Shown here in pieces: positions 19,834-27,672 of a DNA stretch of 64,000 bases. A program made the translations under genes and the position numbers. Source of the DNA: Sulfurimonas sp. (lineage in GTDB: Bacteria > Campylobacterota > Campylobacteria > Campylobacterales > Sulfurimonadaceae); assembly GCF_028694605.1 (NCBI RefSeq), contig NZ_JAQVKP010000004.1, positions 1 through 64,000 on the forward strand, written 5' to 3'. Position 1 is the first letter of the stretch. Every line of letters begins with the position of its first letter. The notes beneath the pieces were generated by a model. It was not told the DNA's origin. It saw only the letters and a program-made list of their open reading frames with translations, and searched no databases.

Positions 19834-21099
19834 ATGGATTTGCAAACGATAGCACTGCACGAGGGTTACACAAAAGATTCACAAGGAACGATGGTTGTTC
19901 CCATCTACCAGACAACAGCGTATGAGTTTCGTGACGTACAGCACGCTGCAAATCTCTTTTCACTCAAAGAGTTAGGCAACATCTACACACGCCTAAACAA
20001 TCCGACTACAGATGTTTTTGAAAAAAGATTTGCAGCCTTAGAGGGCGGTGCGGCTGCACTTGCCACCTCAAGCGGCATGAGTGCTATCTTTTTTGCTATC
20101 GCAAATGCTGCCGAGTCCGGAGACAATATCGTTTGTGCAAAACAGCTTTATGGCGGAAGTTTGACGCTAAACACGCACACACTAAAACGTTTTGGCATTG
20201 AGGCAAGATACTTTGATGTACACGACATGGCATCTCTTGAAGCTCTCATAGATGAAAAAACAAAAGTTATATTTTTTGAGTCACTGACAAATCCGAGTAT
20301 AGACGTAGCAGACATTGAAGCCATTACTGCTATTGCAAACAGACACGGTATCCTCACGGTAGTTGACAACACGGTTGCAACGCCGATTTTATGCCGTCCG
20401 TTTAAGCATGGAGCCGATATCACGGTTCATAGTGCAAGCAAATACACAACAGGACAGGGTCTTGCTATCGGAGGGATTTTAGTAGAAAGAGAAGATTTGG
20501 TTTCAAAACTTCGCACAAACCCTCGCTATGAGCATTTCAACAAACCGGACGCATCATACCACGGACTTGTGTATGTAGATACAAATCTTCCGCCATATAC
20601 GCTTAGAGCAAGACTTTCACTTGCACGTGATTTGGGGGCTGTTTTGTCTCCTTTTAACTCATGGCTCTTTATTCAAGGGATGGAAACACTCTTTCTGCGC
20701 ATGCAAGAGCACTCTAAAAATGCCCTCGCACTTGCAGAGTTTTTAGAGTCACATCCAAAAGTAAAAAAAGTAAACTATCCGGGGCTAAAGAGCAATGCAA
20801 ACTACAAAAATACACAAAAATATTTTGAAGGCGGTTTATGCAGCGGGCTGCTCAGTTTTGAAGTAGCATCTCTTGAGGAAGCAACAAAAATAGTAAATGC
20901 AACAAAACTCTACTCTTTAGTGGTCAACATCGGCGATTCTAAATCCATTATCACTCATCCTGCTTCAACAACGCATCAGCAGTTAAGTGACGAAGAGTTG
21001 GCGGCATGCGGCGTTCCTGCCGGACTTATCCGCATCTCATGCGGACTAGAGAGTGCAAGTGATCTTATAGCAGACATGAAACAAGCTTTAGAGGCGTAG
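19834..21099 (+). CDS. metY: O-acetylhomoserine sulfhydrylase
   Basis: PLP enzyme that makes homocysteine from O-acetylhomoserine and sulfide, bypassing transsulfuration. The 421-aa protein has the Cys/Met-metabolism signatures: PIYQTTAYEF near the start, the cofactor pocket SSGMSAIFFA, and HSASKYTTGQG with the PLP lysine near residue 203. Length and the downstream metX indicate MetY rather than MetC/MetB. I use the ATG at 19834 because AAGGGTGA is correctly spaced before it; a GTG at 19825 overlaps that site. Confidence 0.93.
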   Translation: MDLQTIALHEGYTKDSQGTMVVPIYQTTAYEFRDVQHAANLFSLKELGNIYTRLNNPTTDVFEKRFAALEGGAAALATSSGMSAIFFAIANAAESGDNIVCAKQLYGGSLTLNTHTLKRFGIEARYFDVHDMASLEALIDEKTKVIFFESLTNPSIDVADIEAITAIANRHGILTVVDNTVATPILCRPFKHGADITVHSASKYTTGQGLAIGGILVEREDLVSKLRTNPRYEHFNKPDASYHGLVYVDTNLPPYTLRARLSLARDLGAVLSPFNSWLFIQGMETLFLRMQEHSKNALALAEFLESHPKVKKVNYPGLKSNANYKNTQKYFEGGLCSGLLSFEVASLEEATKIVNATKLYSLVVNIGDSKSIITHPASTTHQQLSDEELAACGVPAGLIRISCGLESASDLIADMKQALEA

Positions 21100-21101
21100 C
21101 G

Positions 21102-22208
21102 TTGTCACTCAACCTCAAAACATATACCGAACACTTTACAAACCCGCTCTACCTTGAGAGCGGGCGTATTTTAGAGCCTTATGACATAGCGTATGAGACT
21201 TATGGAGAGCTAAATGATGACAAGAGCAATGTTATAGTTATCTGCCACGCACTCACAGGTTCACACCACTGTGCGGGGACTTATGAGGGCGATAAAAAAG
21301 CGGGATGGTGGGATAATCTCATCGGTTCAGGCAAAGCAGTCGATACCGACAAATACTTTGTTATCTGCACAAACGTTATAGGAAGCTGTTTTGGTTCCAC
21401 CGGTCCTATGAGCCCGCAACATCCGCACCACAACCCATACCGCTACAAATTTCCGGTTATTACCATCAAAGATATGGTAAAAGCTCAAAGAATCCTTTTT
21501 GACAAACTCGGCATACACAATGTTCATGCTATAATCGGCGGTTCGATGGGCGGCATGCAGGCACTTCTTTTTGCGATTCACTATCCAAACTTTGCATCCA
21601 AAATCATCTCTATGGCAACGACACACGCAACCCAGCCTTGGGCAATAGCATTTAACAAAGTAGCGCAAGAAGCTATCCTTAAAGACCCTGATTTTAAAGG
21701 CGGCTATTATGACAGTCAAACCATAAAAGAAAACGGTCTCTCAGGTATGGCAGTGGGCAGAATGGCAGGATTTATCAGCTTTTTATCGTATGAGTCGATG
21801 CAGAGCAAGTTTGGCAGAGAGTACAAAAACACAGATGGACTTTACGAGCTTTTTGGCAAGTTTCAAGTGGAGCTTTTTTTGGAGTATAACGGTTACAACT
21901 TTACTAAATGGTTTGACCCGCTCTCGTATCTCTACATCACAAAAGCTATCAATATCTACGACATCTCACGTGGATTTGATTCGCTTGGAGAGGCGCTTAA
22001 AAAGATAACATGCGAACTCCATCTTATGAGTTTTAGCAACGACCAGCTTTTTAAAAACTTTGAGATGAAAGAGATTGGCGATGCACTTGCAAAAATCGGC
22101 AACACTAACTACACCTATGTCGATATAGAGAGCGACTACGGGCATGACGCATTTTTGGTAGAAGTCGAGAAATTTGAAGAGTATGTAAAGGATATTTTAA
22201 ATGGCTAA
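21102..22208 (+). CDS. metX: homoserine O-acetyltransferase
   Basis: Acetylates homoserine with acetyl-CoA, supplying metY. Alpha/beta hydrolase of 368 aa with the nucleophile elbow GGSMGGMQ (about residue 148), the oxyanion segment CHALTGSHH, an Asp (in SNDQLF) and the final His in DYGHDAF. Starts at TTG with GAGG 7 bases upstream, 2 bases after the metY stop. The end overlaps xseB by 8 bases. Together the pair gives direct sulfhydrylation, sensible in a sulfide-rich niche. Confidence 0.93.
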   Translation: MSLNLKTYTEHFTNPLYLESGRILEPYDIAYETYGELNDDKSNVIVICHALTGSHHCAGTYEGDKKAGWWDNLIGSGKAVDTDKYFVICTNVIGSCFGSTGPMSPQHPHHNPYRYKFPVITIKDMVKAQRILFDKLGIHNVHAIIGGSMGGMQALLFAIHYPNFASKIISMATTHATQPWAIAFNKVAQEAILKDPDFKGGYYDSQTIKENGLSGMAVGRMAGFISFLSYESMQSKFGREYKNTDGLYELFGKFQVELFLEYNGYNFTKWFDPLSYLYITKAINIYDISRGFDSLGEALKKITCELHLMSFSNDQLFKNFEMKEIGDALAKIGNTNYTYVDIESDYGHDAFLVEVEKFEEYVKDILNG

Positions 22209-22395
22209 AGAAACAGAAGGCTTTGAATCAAAACTGGAGAGTGCGAAGAAAGTTTTAGAAACTCTTATGAATCCCGAGATTACACTTCAAGAGAGCCTCA
22301 AAGCGTATGAGCAAGGGATGAGTGAACTAGCCACTGCCCAAAAGATGCTTGAAGAAGCAGAGATAAAAATCAACGAGATAAAGAGCAAACAATGA
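22201..22395 (+). CDS. xseB: exodeoxyribonuclease VII small subunit
   Basis: A 64-aa helical protein with the XseB pattern: FESKLESAKKVLETLMNPEITLQESLKAYE-type spacing of an acidic helical hairpin and the Y-x-x-G-x-x-L stretch (YEQGMSEL). It is the small subunit of the single-strand nuclease ExoVII; the large subunit xseA is not in the window. It overlaps metX and the next gene (ATGA). Confidence 0.9.
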   Translation: MAKETEGFESKLESAKKVLETLMNPEITLQESLKAYEQGMSELATAQKMLEEAEIKINEIKSKQ

Positions 22396-23189
22396 GAGCC
22401 GCCGTACTTCAACTCAGTGCGCAAGGGATGAGTTCGACAAAACTATATAACTATATCCGCATCGCCTCAAAACAAAATATCAAACTGCTGCTTTTGGGCG
22501 AATATATCCTAAACCCTTTTTTCAAAGAACTTCAAGAACTCTCCTCCAGCATGATTGATGAGCAGGCGAAGCATCAGGCAAAAGTTTTAAAAGAGATGGC
22601 ACATACCTATGACATAACCATAGTAGCGCCTTTGGCAGTTGTCAAAAAAGGTAAAGTTTACAAAACCATAGCAAAGTTTTCCCCCTCTTCCACCTCTTAC
22701 TATGAGCAGCAAATTCTTATCAACTACCCGCATTGGAGCGAGGAGAAGTTTTTTGCCAACACGCCAAAACCGCTCTATTCTCCTATGATATTTAAAGTAG
22801 ATGGCTTCAAGTTTGCGCTATTGAGCGGATTTGAACTCCACTTTGATACGATGTTTAGCGAGATTGCAGCAAAAGGGGTGGATTGTATCTTGCTTCCGAG
22901 TGTCTCCACGTTTGACTCTTATGAGAGATGGAAAACGCTTATACTCTCACGTGCATTTACCCATAACTGCTACATTTTAAGAGCAAACAGAATCGGTGAA
23001 TATGCCGACAAAGAGCATGTTTGGAATTTTTACGGCGATTCACTTCTTGCTTCTCCAAACGGTGAACTTTTGGAGCATCTTGGCAATAAAGAGGAGCTTA
23101 TGATTGTCGATATGAGCCATACAGAGGTAGTGCGTGCAAGAAAAGCGTGGGGTTTTAGAGATGCACTGCACAAAAGAAGCTCCCTATGA
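22392..23189 (+). CDS. carbon-nitrogen hydrolase (nitrilase) family protein, catalytic residues lost
   Basis: A 265-aa protein with the nitrilase-superfamily fold: a Glu (Glu37 in LLLLGEYIL), the GKVYKTIAKF strand, GVDCILLPS, the helix with RWKTLILSRAFTHNCYI, and NRIGEY...FYGDSLLASPNGE. Two of the three catalytic residues are not where expected: the Lys of Y-x-K-x-x-L is Gln (YYEQQIL) and the Cys of (I)CYD is Gly (LLSGFE, Gly146). It is probably not an amidase; a binding or scaffold role is possible. It is coupled to xseB and the ThiF-like gene. Confidence 0.72.
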   Translation: MRAAVLQLSAQGMSSTKLYNYIRIASKQNIKLLLLGEYILNPFFKELQELSSSMIDEQAKHQAKVLKEMAHTYDITIVAPLAVVKKGKVYKTIAKFSPSSTSYYEQQILINYPHWSEEKFFANTPKPLYSPMIFKVDGFKFALLSGFELHFDTMFSEIAAKGVDCILLPSVSTFDSYERWKTLILSRAFTHNCYILRANRIGEYADKEHVWNFYGDSLLASPNGELLEHLGNKEELMIVDMSHTEVVRARKAWGFRDALHKRSSL

Positions 23190-23857
23190 TAGAGTATTTT
23201 CACAGGCAGATACAGCTTTGGGGCAAAGAGAGACAAGATGCGCTGCAAAACAAAAAGATAGCCGTCATCGGAGCAGGAGGGCTTGGAAGCTCCCTTGCTT
23301 TTGCGCTCGGTTCTAGCGGTATCGGTGAGATACATCTAGTCGATTTTGATACGGTCTCCATCCACAACATCCACCGCCAAATCGCTTTTAAAATCGGCGA
23401 TGAGGGCAAAAGCAAAGCCGCGTTAAATGCAGAACTTATAGAGCAGAGATGCCCATTTGTAAATGCTATCTCCCATCAGTGCGATTTTGAAACATTCTCT
23501 CAAAAAAACATAACCGTTGATTTGATTATCGACGCAACAGACAATCTCCCAACACGAGGTCAAATAGACGACTACTGCAAAAGCAAAAATCTGCCTTGGA
23601 TTTACGGAAGTGTCGAAGCATTTCACGGACAGGTCTGTTTTTTTGAGGAGTCCTCTTTTAGGGATGCCTTTAAAATTTCATTGCAAACACCAGCAGGAAT
23701 CGCAGCACCAATCGTTATGCATATCGCCTCGCTACAGGCAAATTTGGCACTTAGATACTTGGCAGGTCTGAGTGTAAAAAAAGACCGGCTTTACTATCTT
23801 TTTTTCAATGAAGAGGGTGAACTGATTATGCAAAAATTCGGACTCCCAAAAACCTAA
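23186..23857 (+). CDS. ThiF/MoeB/HesA-family adenylyltransferase
   Basis: E1-like enzyme that adenylates the C-terminal Gly-Gly of a ubiquitin-like sulfur carrier (ThiS/MoaD type). The 223-aa protein has the nucleotide loop IGAGGLGSSLAF (about 28-39), the Asp/Arg signature DFDTVSIHNIHRQ and IDATDNLPTR. It lacks a visible pair of zinc-binding CxxC motifs and a rhodanese domain, so ThiF, MoeB and TcdA cannot be separated. Starts in an ATGA overlap with the nitrilase-like gene. Confidence 0.82.
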   Translation: MIEYFHRQIQLWGKERQDALQNKKIAVIGAGGLGSSLAFALGSSGIGEIHLVDFDTVSIHNIHRQIAFKIGDEGKSKAALNAELIEQRCPFVNAISHQCDFETFSQKNITVDLIIDATDNLPTRGQIDDYCKSKNLPWIYGSVEAFHGQVCFFEESSFRDAFKISLQTPAGIAAPIVMHIASLQANLALRYLAGLSVKKDRLYYLFFNEEGELIMQKFGLPKT

Positions 23858-23868
23858 GGAGCTAGAAT

Positions 23869-24393
23869 ATGAAATTTTTACTACTTCTTTATTTAATTGT
23901 TTTTAATCTTTTGGGTGCAGAAATTGTAGATACGAAATTAAAGACAAAAGCCGAACTTGAAGCGATTGAGCGTCATGCAATTGTATTTGGTACCGGAGAT
24001 GCGACAAAAGTTTATGTTTTTGTAGATCCGCTGTGCAGATACTCCCGTGCTCTTATGAAAAAAATTTATGAAAATAAGATGCTTCAACTTTCAAACACTT
24101 ACTATATCTTTTTATATAGACTGCCCCGCATTGAATCCGAAAAGACAATGCACTATATTTTAGAGTCATCAAACCCAAAAGAAGCGCTTATAGAAGTAAT
24201 GATTGATGAAGAGATAATAGACACAGATAGCGTCAAAGCAAAACCAAGTACACTCAAAGCACTCAAAGAGATAGCCAAAGTCGGTGCAACGCTTGACATG
24301 ACACAACGCCCATACATGATTTCCTTTGATAAAGAATCAAAATATTGCAGAGTATCGGAAGGGTCGGCATCTTGTCTTGAAGAGTTTGAGTAG
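23869..24393 (+). CDS. periplasmic thioredoxin-fold protein with CxxS motif
   Basis: A 174-aa exported protein (signal peptide about 1-17). VYVFVDPLCRYSRALMKK resembles the active-site strand and helix of DsbC/DsbG-type thioredoxin folds, but the site is Cys56-Arg-Tyr-Ser59 rather than CxxC, so it cannot carry out normal dithiol exchange. Two more cysteines lie near the C-terminus (KYCRV and ASCLEE). It could act as an isomerase-like or substrate-trapping protein, or be a non-redox homologue. It follows the ThiF-like gene by 11 bases and is probably the operon's last gene. Confidence 0.7.
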   Translation: MKFLLLLYLIVFNLLGAEIVDTKLKTKAELEAIERHAIVFGTGDATKVYVFVDPLCRYSRALMKKIYENKMLQLSNTYYIFLYRLPRIESEKTMHYILESSNPKEALIEVMIDEEIIDTDSVKAKPSTLKALKEIAKVGATLDMTQRPYMISFDKESKYCRVSEGSASCLEEFE

Positions 24394-24462
24394 TCATTAA
24401 CCTCAGCGCAAAAAGACTAGCTATGTTACCTATTTTTTAACTTGGGTTCCAAATAGTTAAAA

Positions 24463-24478
24463 TGCACTAAAGAGTGCA
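24463..24478 (-). terminator. terminator-like hairpin after the HTH gene
   Basis: TGCACT/AGTGCA with a 4-base loop, followed on the minus strand by ATTTTAA; located 14 bases past the stop of the minus-strand HTH gene and also able to close the plus-strand met operon. Confidence 0.5.
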
Positions 24479-24491
24479 ATAAACTATCTTT

Positions 24492-24947
24492 TTAACCAAA
24501 TTTATATGACAACTCTTTATACTCTTTTAGTAATGTTTCAAGTTTATCTAAAAATATTTCAGGAGCATAAATCAAAAGATCTTGAATTTTATAGAATCTA
24601 TCTATAGGTATCTGTTTATTGGATTTTTCATTGCATATTTTTGTTTTTAATATATCTTTTTCTTCGCTTGATAAAGTTTCTAAAATATATTTCAAGAATT
24701 TTTTTCTAGCTCTTTGAGTGTCATCAAAAAGCAATTGTTCAGGTATATCTAACACCTCTGCCACATATGGAATAAGTTCTATTTTCATCCCTATTCTGCC
24801 ATTCAGATAGGCATATATGCTATTTCGAGACGGTATTTCATTTGTATTTTTCAATTTTGGTTCTAATGCTATCAATCTTTGCGCAAACTCTTTTTTTGAT
24901 ATTTTTTTATCTTTTAAGAAAAAATTTATTTTTTCATAAACTTCCAT
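24492..24947 (-). CDS. helix-turn-helix transcriptional regulator (XRE-like)
   Basis: A 151-aa protein. Residues about 5-70 look like a lambda-repressor-type HTH (KKISKKEFAQRL as helices 1-2, SRNSIYAYLNGRI as the recognition region, and VAEVLDIPEQLLF as helices 4-5). The C-terminal 80 residues are helical and charged and not recognised. The divergent arrangement with the CZB chemoreceptor and several inverted repeats in the 173-base gap suggest autoregulation and control of that neighbour; this is inference. Confidence 0.7.
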   Translation of the reverse strand: MEVYEKINFFLKDKKISKKEFAQRLIALEPKLKNTNEIPSRNSIYAYLNGRIGMKIELIPYVAEVLDIPEQLLFDDTQRARKKFLKYILETLSSEEKDILKTKICNEKSNKQIPIDRFYKIQDLLIYAPEIFLDKLETLLKEYKELSYKFG

Positions 24948-25000
24948 TTTATAAAAATCCTGCTTTTTTACAGATGTTATAAAAATAAAAAATACAAAGG

Positions 25001-25046
25001 ATACAAAAATAAATATATTTATATTACTATAAGTATTTTTTTGTAT
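25001..25046. repeat. spaced inverted repeat in the HTH/chemoreceptor gap
   Basis: ATACAAAAA (25001-25009) and TTTTTGTAT (25038-25046) face each other across 28 bases; another ATACAAA lies at 24992. Candidate half-sites for the HTH regulator in a very AT-rich promoter region. Confidence 0.35.
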
Positions 25047-25077
25047 TATATGAAATATATTAATATATAATTAATTA

Positions 25078-25103
25078 TTTTTGTGATAATGTTATCACAA
25101 AAA
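25078..25103. promoter_or_regulatory. 26-bp near-perfect palindrome before the chemoreceptor gene
   Basis: TTTTTGTGATAA and TTATCACAAAAA are exact complements around a 2-base centre. The element ends just before the ribosome-binding site (AGGGGAAG) of the chemoreceptor gene, so a bound protein or an RNA hairpin could block translation or transcription. GTGATAA...TTATCAC recalls operators of dimeric HTH/CRP-like proteins. Confidence 0.6.
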
Positions 25104-25120
25104 AACAATAAGGGGAAGCA

Positions 25121-26233
25121 ATGTTCTTTGGTAAAGATAATAAATCGTTAGAGATTATAGAAAAAAAAGAGAGCGAGATTAGGGAGGTAAACTGTTATTT
25201 GGATGAGGCAAAAAAAAGAATTACTTCACTTGAGAGCGAATTATCAAGCTTAAAAAAAGAGAAAAAGCTAAATGAACTTATTGTCAACCTTGCCTCACAC
25301 CTAACAGATACTTGTTATGTAGATTTAGTAAATTTGCAAAATGAACTAAATGCCAATTTATCATCACTTGACGATGTAAGCCAAAAGAGCGAAGTAAACA
25401 GTTCCGATGTACATAAGGCTCTTGGCGGCATGCAGTATCTTATGGGGACGATGGGTTCGCTTTTAGAACATATCAACAATACTTACGAACAGGTAAGTAC
25501 GCTAAACACCAATGTCGAAAATATTTCACAGGTTATAAATCTTATAAAAGATATTTCGGATCAAACAAATCTTTTAGCTCTAAATGCTGCCATAGAAGCT
25601 GCCCGTGCAGGCGAACATGGAAGAGGATTTGCAGTTGTTGCGGATGAAGTCAGAAAACTTGCAGAAAGAACCCAAAGAGCTACAAGCGAAGTAGAAATTA
25701 CCGTTCAGAGCCTCAAGCAAAATACACAAGAGATACATGAACATTCAAGATCTATGGAAGATTTATCCTCAAACTCAAATGAACAGATTGACGAATTACA
25801 AAACAAAATGAACAACTTGCTCAATTCTACAAATATCATTGCATTTGAGAACCAAAATGTAACAAATGCCATCTTTATGATTCTCGTAAAATTAGATCAT
25901 CTGCTATTTAAATCAAACGGCTATAAAAGCGTTATAATGCAAGAAGTTTCAGGAAGCTTTGCTTCTCATTCTGAATGTCGTTTAGGAAAATGGTATGAAA
26001 GCGGCATCGGCAAGGAGAAATTTAGTAAAACGCAAAGCTACTCCCGCTTAGAGTCTCCTCATAAAGAAGTGCATGATAATATCAAAAAAGCCGTAGAGTG
26101 TGTTACGAACCAAACTTGTGTAGCTAATGCCCAAGATATTATAAACTATTTTATCAATGCACAAAATGCCAGCCACAAAGTAGTAGATACCCTTAACAAA
26201 ATGTTACAAGAAGAGAGAAGTACTAGGTCATAA
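25121..26233 (+). CDS. soluble methyl-accepting chemotaxis protein with C-terminal CZB domain
   Basis: A 370-aa cytoplasmic chemoreceptor with no membrane span. Residues 1-60 are coiled coil; about 100-250 hold the signalling domain with the hairpin tip ([19 protein letters not shown] and [16 protein letters not shown]); about 255-365 form a CZB zinc-binding domain with its His-Cys-His-His ligands ([24 protein letters not shown]). The layout matches Helicobacter TlpD-type receptors, which respond to oxidants such as hypochlorite or to energy state through the zinc-bound Cys. A methylation helix pair appears short. It is divergent from an HTH regulator. Confidence 0.88.
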   Translation: MFFGKDNKSLEIIEKKESEIREVNCYLDEAKKRITSLESELSSLKKEKKLNELIVNLASHLTDTCYVDLVNLQNELNANLSSLDDVSQKSEVNSSDVHKALGGMQYLMGTMGSLLEHINNTYEQVSTLNTNVENISQVINLIKDISDQTNLLALNAAIEAARAGEHGRGFAVVADEVRKLAERTQRATSEVEITVQSLKQNTQEIHEHSRSMEDLSSNSNEQIDELQNKMNNLLNSTNIIAFENQNVTNAIFMILVKLDHLLFKSNGYKSVIMQEVSGSFASHSECRLGKWYESGIGKEKFSKTQSYSRLESPHKEVHDNIKKAVECVTNQTCVANAQDIINYFINAQNASHKVVDTLNKMLQEERSTRS

Positions 26234-26282
26234 AGATGTCAAACACAACTTTTATCTTTTCAAACAATTATAAAAATTATGC

Positions 26283-26307
26283 TATACTTTTTTCAATTAA
26301 TTGAAAA
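26283..26307 (+). promoter_or_regulatory. -10 box and palindromic operator candidate of the ATPase gene
   Basis: TATACT (26283-26288) is followed immediately by the perfect 18-bp palindrome TTTTCAATTAATTGAAAA (26290-26307), placed where transcription would begin and ending 8 bases before the ATG. This is a natural repressor site. Confidence 0.5.
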
Positions 26308-26315
26308 GAGTAATC

Positions 26316-27494
26316 ATGCAAAAACTTCTTGAATTATCAAATCTCTACTTCTCTCTGCCGACTCCTAAGTTTAAAAGATATTTATTTAAGGAGATTGATT
26401 TTCAATCAAAACTCATTGGCATTCTCGGTCAGAGGGGTGTCGGTAAAACTACGCTTATCAAACAACTAGCCGATAGTTATGATTTACCTATCTCAAAAAT
26501 GCTCTATATCAGCGCCGATAACATCGTAAATACTCTAAGTGAGATAGCCATCAAATTTAGCTCTTTTGGCGGCGAGTTGCTTATCATAGATGAAATCCAC
26601 AAGGCAGAAAATTTTGCACTTGAACTTAAAACTATCTATGATTTTGTAAATATCAAAGTGATTTTTTCAGGCTCTTCGGCTCTTGAGATAGAAAATTCCA
26701 AAGTTGATTTAAGCAGAAGAGCACTTTTTTATGAGCTTGGAAGTCTATCTTTTCGCGAGTTTATAGCCATAAAATATGAGCTGGAATTAGAAGCCATCTC
26801 TTTAGAAAACATCTTGAACAATCATCAAGAGATAGCTCAAATGATAAAAAAAGAGTTCAAACCACTCGAATATTTTAACAACTATAAACTCTTTGGGGCG
26901 TATCCTTTTTTTACAGAGGGAGAAAAGAGTTACAACCTCAGACTCAATGAGATTATAAATATCATCCTAGATAGCGAGGTTGCAACTATTTACAATGTCG
27001 ATAGCGACAAAATAAATACCATACGAAAACTTCTACATCTGCTTTGTGCTTGCGTCCCAATGGAATTAAACATACAAAATCTTGCAAAAGAGAGCGGTAT
27101 CAGCAGAAACACACTCTATTCATATCTCTACTACCTTCAAAAAGCGAATCTCATAGAGATTATCGGTGGAGATTTTAAAAACAAAAAGCTACTCAACAAA
27201 CCGGATAAAATCTATCTTGAAAACATTAATCTTTACAATATTTTATGCGATAACCAAAATTCAGGAAGCCTAAGAGAGAGTTTTTTTGTATCTCAACTTA
27301 AACAAAAGTACAGTGTCAAATGTGCTCATCTTGGAGATTTCAAGGTAGATAACAGATATATTTTTGAAGTAGGCGGAAAAAATAAAGATTTTAAACAAAT
27401 CAAAGATGTATCGGACTCTTTTGTCGTTGCAGATGATATTGAGATAGGATTTGGAAACAAAATACCACTCTGGCTTTTTGGATTTGTTTACTAA
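26316..27494 (+). CDS. AAA-type ATPase with DUF4143 domain
   Basis: A 392-aa member of the widespread 'ATP-binding protein / DUF4143' group. N-terminal P-loop ATPase: Walker A GQRGVGKTT, Walker B LLIIDEIHKA, sensor FSGSSALEIE. The middle has a winged-helix-like part (IQNLAKESGISRNTLYSYLYYL) and the C-terminus a nuclease-like beta core (FKVDNRYIFEVGGK). The function of the family is not established. The ATG at 26316 is preferred over an upstream TTG at 26301 that lies inside the palindrome; AAGAG precedes it. It stands alone with its own promoter, as these mobile accessory genes often do. Confidence 0.8.
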   Translation: MQKLLELSNLYFSLPTPKFKRYLFKEIDFQSKLIGILGQRGVGKTTLIKQLADSYDLPISKMLYISADNIVNTLSEIAIKFSSFGGELLIIDEIHKAENFALELKTIYDFVNIKVIFSGSSALEIENSKVDLSRRALFYELGSLSFREFIAIKYELELEAISLENILNNHQEIAQMIKKEFKPLEYFNNYKLFGAYPFFTEGEKSYNLRLNEIINIILDSEVATIYNVDSDKINTIRKLLHLLCACVPMELNIQNLAKESGISRNTLYSYLYYLQKANLIEIIGGDFKNKKLLNKPDKIYLENINLYNILCDNQNSGSLRESFFVSQLKQKYSVKCAHLGDFKVDNRYIFEVGGKNKDFKQIKDVSDSFVVADDIEIGFGNKIPLWLFGFVY

Positions 27495-27558
27495 TTAGAC
27501 TTCATAACCTAAAAATTAGATTCCAAATCAAGTTTGAATGACGAGAATTGTGAGTTTT

Positions 27559-27587
27559 CGTCACCCTGAACTTGATTCAGGGTCTAG
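27559..27587. repeat. dispersed hairpin repeat, copy 1
   Basis: A 29-bp sequence identical to 55630-55658; its core CCCTGAA/TTCAGGG forms a 7-bp stem with a 5-base loop. It lies in the 178-base gap between the ATPase gene and dapC. Similar CCCTGAA-type hairpins are dispersed in many bacterial genomes. Confidence 0.7.
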
Positions 27588-27638
27588 TTTTGCAAAGAAG
27601 TCTATTGCTGTTTTGCGGGAAATAAATTAGATTTTAGA

Positions 27639-27644
27639 TATAAT
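27639..27644 (+). promoter_or_regulatory. -10 box of dapC
   Basis: TATAAT, 28 bases before the dapC ATG. Confidence 0.55.
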
Positions 27645-27672
27645 TTCGCCTATTTTAAAAGGCACGAACACT

